From positions 1-6,999 of the forward strand of contig CAYUCY010000073.1 in NCBI GenBank assembly GCA_964443525.1: DNA of 6,999 bases. The letters run 5' to 3'. This stretch comes from CAYUCY01 sp964443525 (lineage in GTDB: Bacteria; Pseudomonadota; Alphaproteobacteria; Caedimonadales; Caedimonadaceae). A program made the translations under genes and the position numbers. Under the pieces are notes generated by a model. It made no database searches and had not been told where the DNA came from. It worked only from the letters and a program-made list of their open reading frames with translations. Below, in pieces: positions 6,048 through 6,999 of this stretch (the stretch's first letter is position 1; the number at the start of each line of letters is the position of its first letter).

Positions 6048-6290
6048 TCACATATAATTTTCGAAAATGTGATGCGGATTTTGAACGGGTTTATTTGGTG
6101 AAATAGGGCTGTGCTTGGGAAAACGGTACCTCGGGCAGCTCAAAAAAGCTTCAACTTTTGGTCCAAGATACTGATACTCCTCCATAAGACTTCCGATCGC
6201 CCAAGAATAACGATTAATACCATCGTTTTTATCAATAGGGTCATATCTATTGAAATCAAAAAAGAAACTGAAACGATGGGATTCATGCAC
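6048..6290 (-). CDS. Doubtful 80-residue hypothetical ORF
   Basis: Open on the - strand from a GTG at 6290 (the frame extends to a stop at 6321-6323 without an ATG) to TGA at 6048-6050. The middle, NRYSWAIGSLMEEYQYLG, and the later PKVEAFLSCPRYRFPKH look protein-like, with mixed aromatic and charged residues rather than the Leu/Ser/Arg bias of a shadow frame. There is no good ribosome site before the GTG. An internal ATG (MEEYQYLG) has GGAAG four bases upstream and would give 45 residues. I recognise no family. It could be a small gene, the tail of a broken gene, or chance in an otherwise empty gap. Confidence 0.25.
   Translation of the reverse strand: MHESHRFSFFFDFNRYDPIDKNDGINRYSWAIGSLMEEYQYLGPKVEAFLSCPRYRFPKHSPISPNKPVQNPHHIFENYM
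6049..6071. repeat. Inverted repeat with a perfect 12-base palindromic core
   Basis: CACAT (6049-6053) and ATGTG (6067-6071) flank and overlap the self-complementary ATTTTCGAAAAT (6057-6068). It lies about 30 bases upstream of the phaB -35 box. It could be a weak hairpin at the end of the doubtful ORF or a protein-binding site; no function is shown. Confidence 0.35.
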
Positions 6291-6331
6291 ATTGACTTTT
6301 TCTTTTCTATCGGGGAATATTTAAAAGAGTC

Positions 6332-6999
6332 ATGCATACATATATCGGATGTTCGGGATGGGTTTATAAAGATTGGAAAGGCACTTTTTATCCTTCCTCT
6401 CTTTCCGAAAAAAATTGGCTTTCTTATTATTCAAATATATTTGAAACTGTAGAAATCAATAGTAGCTTTTACCATATGCCCTCGGAATCGACCTTAAAAA
6501 GCTGGTACCATAAGGTTCCTTCTCATTTTAAATATGCCATAAAAGCGAGTCGGGTGATCACTCACCTTAAAAGATTTAAGGAGACCAGAGAGCTCATAAA
6601 AATTTTTTACGGGTTTAAGGATATCCTTTCTGAAAAACTCGAATACTTCCTTTTTCAGCTGCCTCCTACCTATTTCTATACACCCGAAGCTTTGGACCGT
6701 CTCATCTCTTCTTTAGATCCTCGTTATAAGAACGTCATTGAATTCAGACATGATAGTTGGTGGCAAGAAGAGGTTTTTAAGATTTTTGAACGACAGGATA
6801 TTCTATTTTGTAGTGTAAAAGGACTGAATTTACCTGACTCACTTATTTTAATGAACGGTAAATTTTATGTTCGCCTTCATGGAGAATCTTCACCAAATTA
6901 TTTTTTTTATCGATATTCCCGTTCGGAATTATCCGGAATCGTTCAAACACTTCAAGCCGTCAGAGAAAGATTAAAAGAAGGATGGATCTATTTCAATAA
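6332..6999 (+). CDS. DUF72 (YecE-like) family protein, 3' end outside window
   Basis: Member of the DUF72/YecE family of TIM-barrel-like proteins, whose biochemical role is not settled. It shows 222 complete codons, with the frame still open at the last base. The family hallmarks appear in order: YIGCSGWVYKDWKGTFYP at 4-21, VEINSSFYHMP at 40-50, FQLPP about residue 108, EFRHDSWW at 137-144, YVRLHGE at 179-185 and finally WIYFN, which in relatives continues as the YFNN motif near the C-terminus. Perhaps 20 to 40 residues are missing. ATG 6332 is the first in-frame start after a stop at 6293-6295, and the conserved N-terminus fits it. Its ribosome site (AAAAGAG) is weak. The gene is lower in GC (about 37% over three hand-counted lines) than rne. 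It is divergent from phaB. Confidence 0.92.
   Translation, partial: MHTYIGCSGWVYKDWKGTFYPSSLSEKNWLSYYSNIFETVEINSSFYHMPSESTLKSWYHKVPSHFKYAIKASRVITHLKRFKETRELIKIFYGFKDILSEKLEYFLFQLPPTYFYTPEALDRLISSLDPRYKNVIEFRHDSWWQEEVFKIFERQDILFCSVKGLNLPDSLILMNGKFYVRLHGESSPNYFFYRYSRSELSGIVQTLQAVRERLKEGWIYFN

Larger units (their letters stand above)
5926..6331. other. AT-rich divergent intergenic region between phaB and the DUF72 gene
   Basis: These 406 bases hold the phaB ribosome site and promoter at the left end, an inverted repeat at 6049-6071, and one doubtful - strand ORF (6048-6290). I found no tRNA. I also found no convincing promoter for the DUF72 gene: TTGACT at 6292-6297 has only a weak GAATAT 17 bases away, which would leave almost no leader. 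Confidence 0.6.

Noticed and set aside
6111..6452. 113-codon + strand ORF overlapping the DUF72 start
   Set aside because: It runs 121 bases into the DUF72 gene in another frame, is Ile/Phe/Lys-rich as AT-rich random frames are, and has no motif.
6997..6999. TAA at the very end of the window as the stop of the DUF72 gene
   Set aside because: Codon-by-codon reading from ATG 6332 puts AAT at 6995-6997 and leaves two bases over, so this TAA is out of frame and the gene continues past the window.

Overview
The window looks like a chromosomal core segment of an alphaproteobacterium. The lineage evidence is an RNase E whose last residues carry a Trp-Trp tip of the kind known from alphaproteobacterial RNase E, an M48/TPR protease directly behind it, and a PhaB-type reductase. 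GC is moderate, near 45-50% by eye in rne and lower (about 37% in three hand-counted lines) in the last gene. The composition would suit a Holosporales/Caedibacter-like or other host-associated group, but that is only a guess. No mobile element, CRISPR array, tRNA or rRNA was seen. The record contains a 10-N assembly gap at 2422-2431, inside a gene.

Layout. Positions 1-1287 (+) hold the C-terminal two thirds of RNase E, cut by the window start. Thirty bases later, 1318-2607 (+) encodes an exported BepA/YfgC-like M48 metalloprotease with TPRs, probably co-transcribed with rne. Positions 2608-3041 have no convincing gene but contain a set of mutually complementary purine/pyrimidine arms around a strong Shine-Dalgarno and a 39-codon ORF. 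A bidirectional terminator (3042-3069) closes both this strand and the convergent gene. Positions 3086-5071 (-) encode the most unusual protein here: a lipoprotein with about five TPRs, a Gln/Ala linker and a secretin pore domain. It has its own sigma70-like promoter. Upstream on the same strand, 5203-5925 (-) is an acetoacetyl-CoA reductase (phaB), also with its own promoter. An AT-rich 406-base gap follows, with one doubtful small ORF. Positions 6332-6999 (+) encode a DUF72/YecE-family protein cut by the window end.

How the parts relate. RNase E and the protease are housekeeping functions (RNA decay; outer-membrane protein quality control). The TPR-secretin is probably an outer-membrane channel that carries its own lipid anchor and TPR scaffold, in place of a separate pilotin or TadD-like partner. 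No other secretion or pilus gene is visible near it. PhaB would supply (R)-3-hydroxybutyryl-CoA for polyhydroxybutyrate; phaA and phaC are not in the window. The TPR-liposecretin is the best candidate for something unusual.
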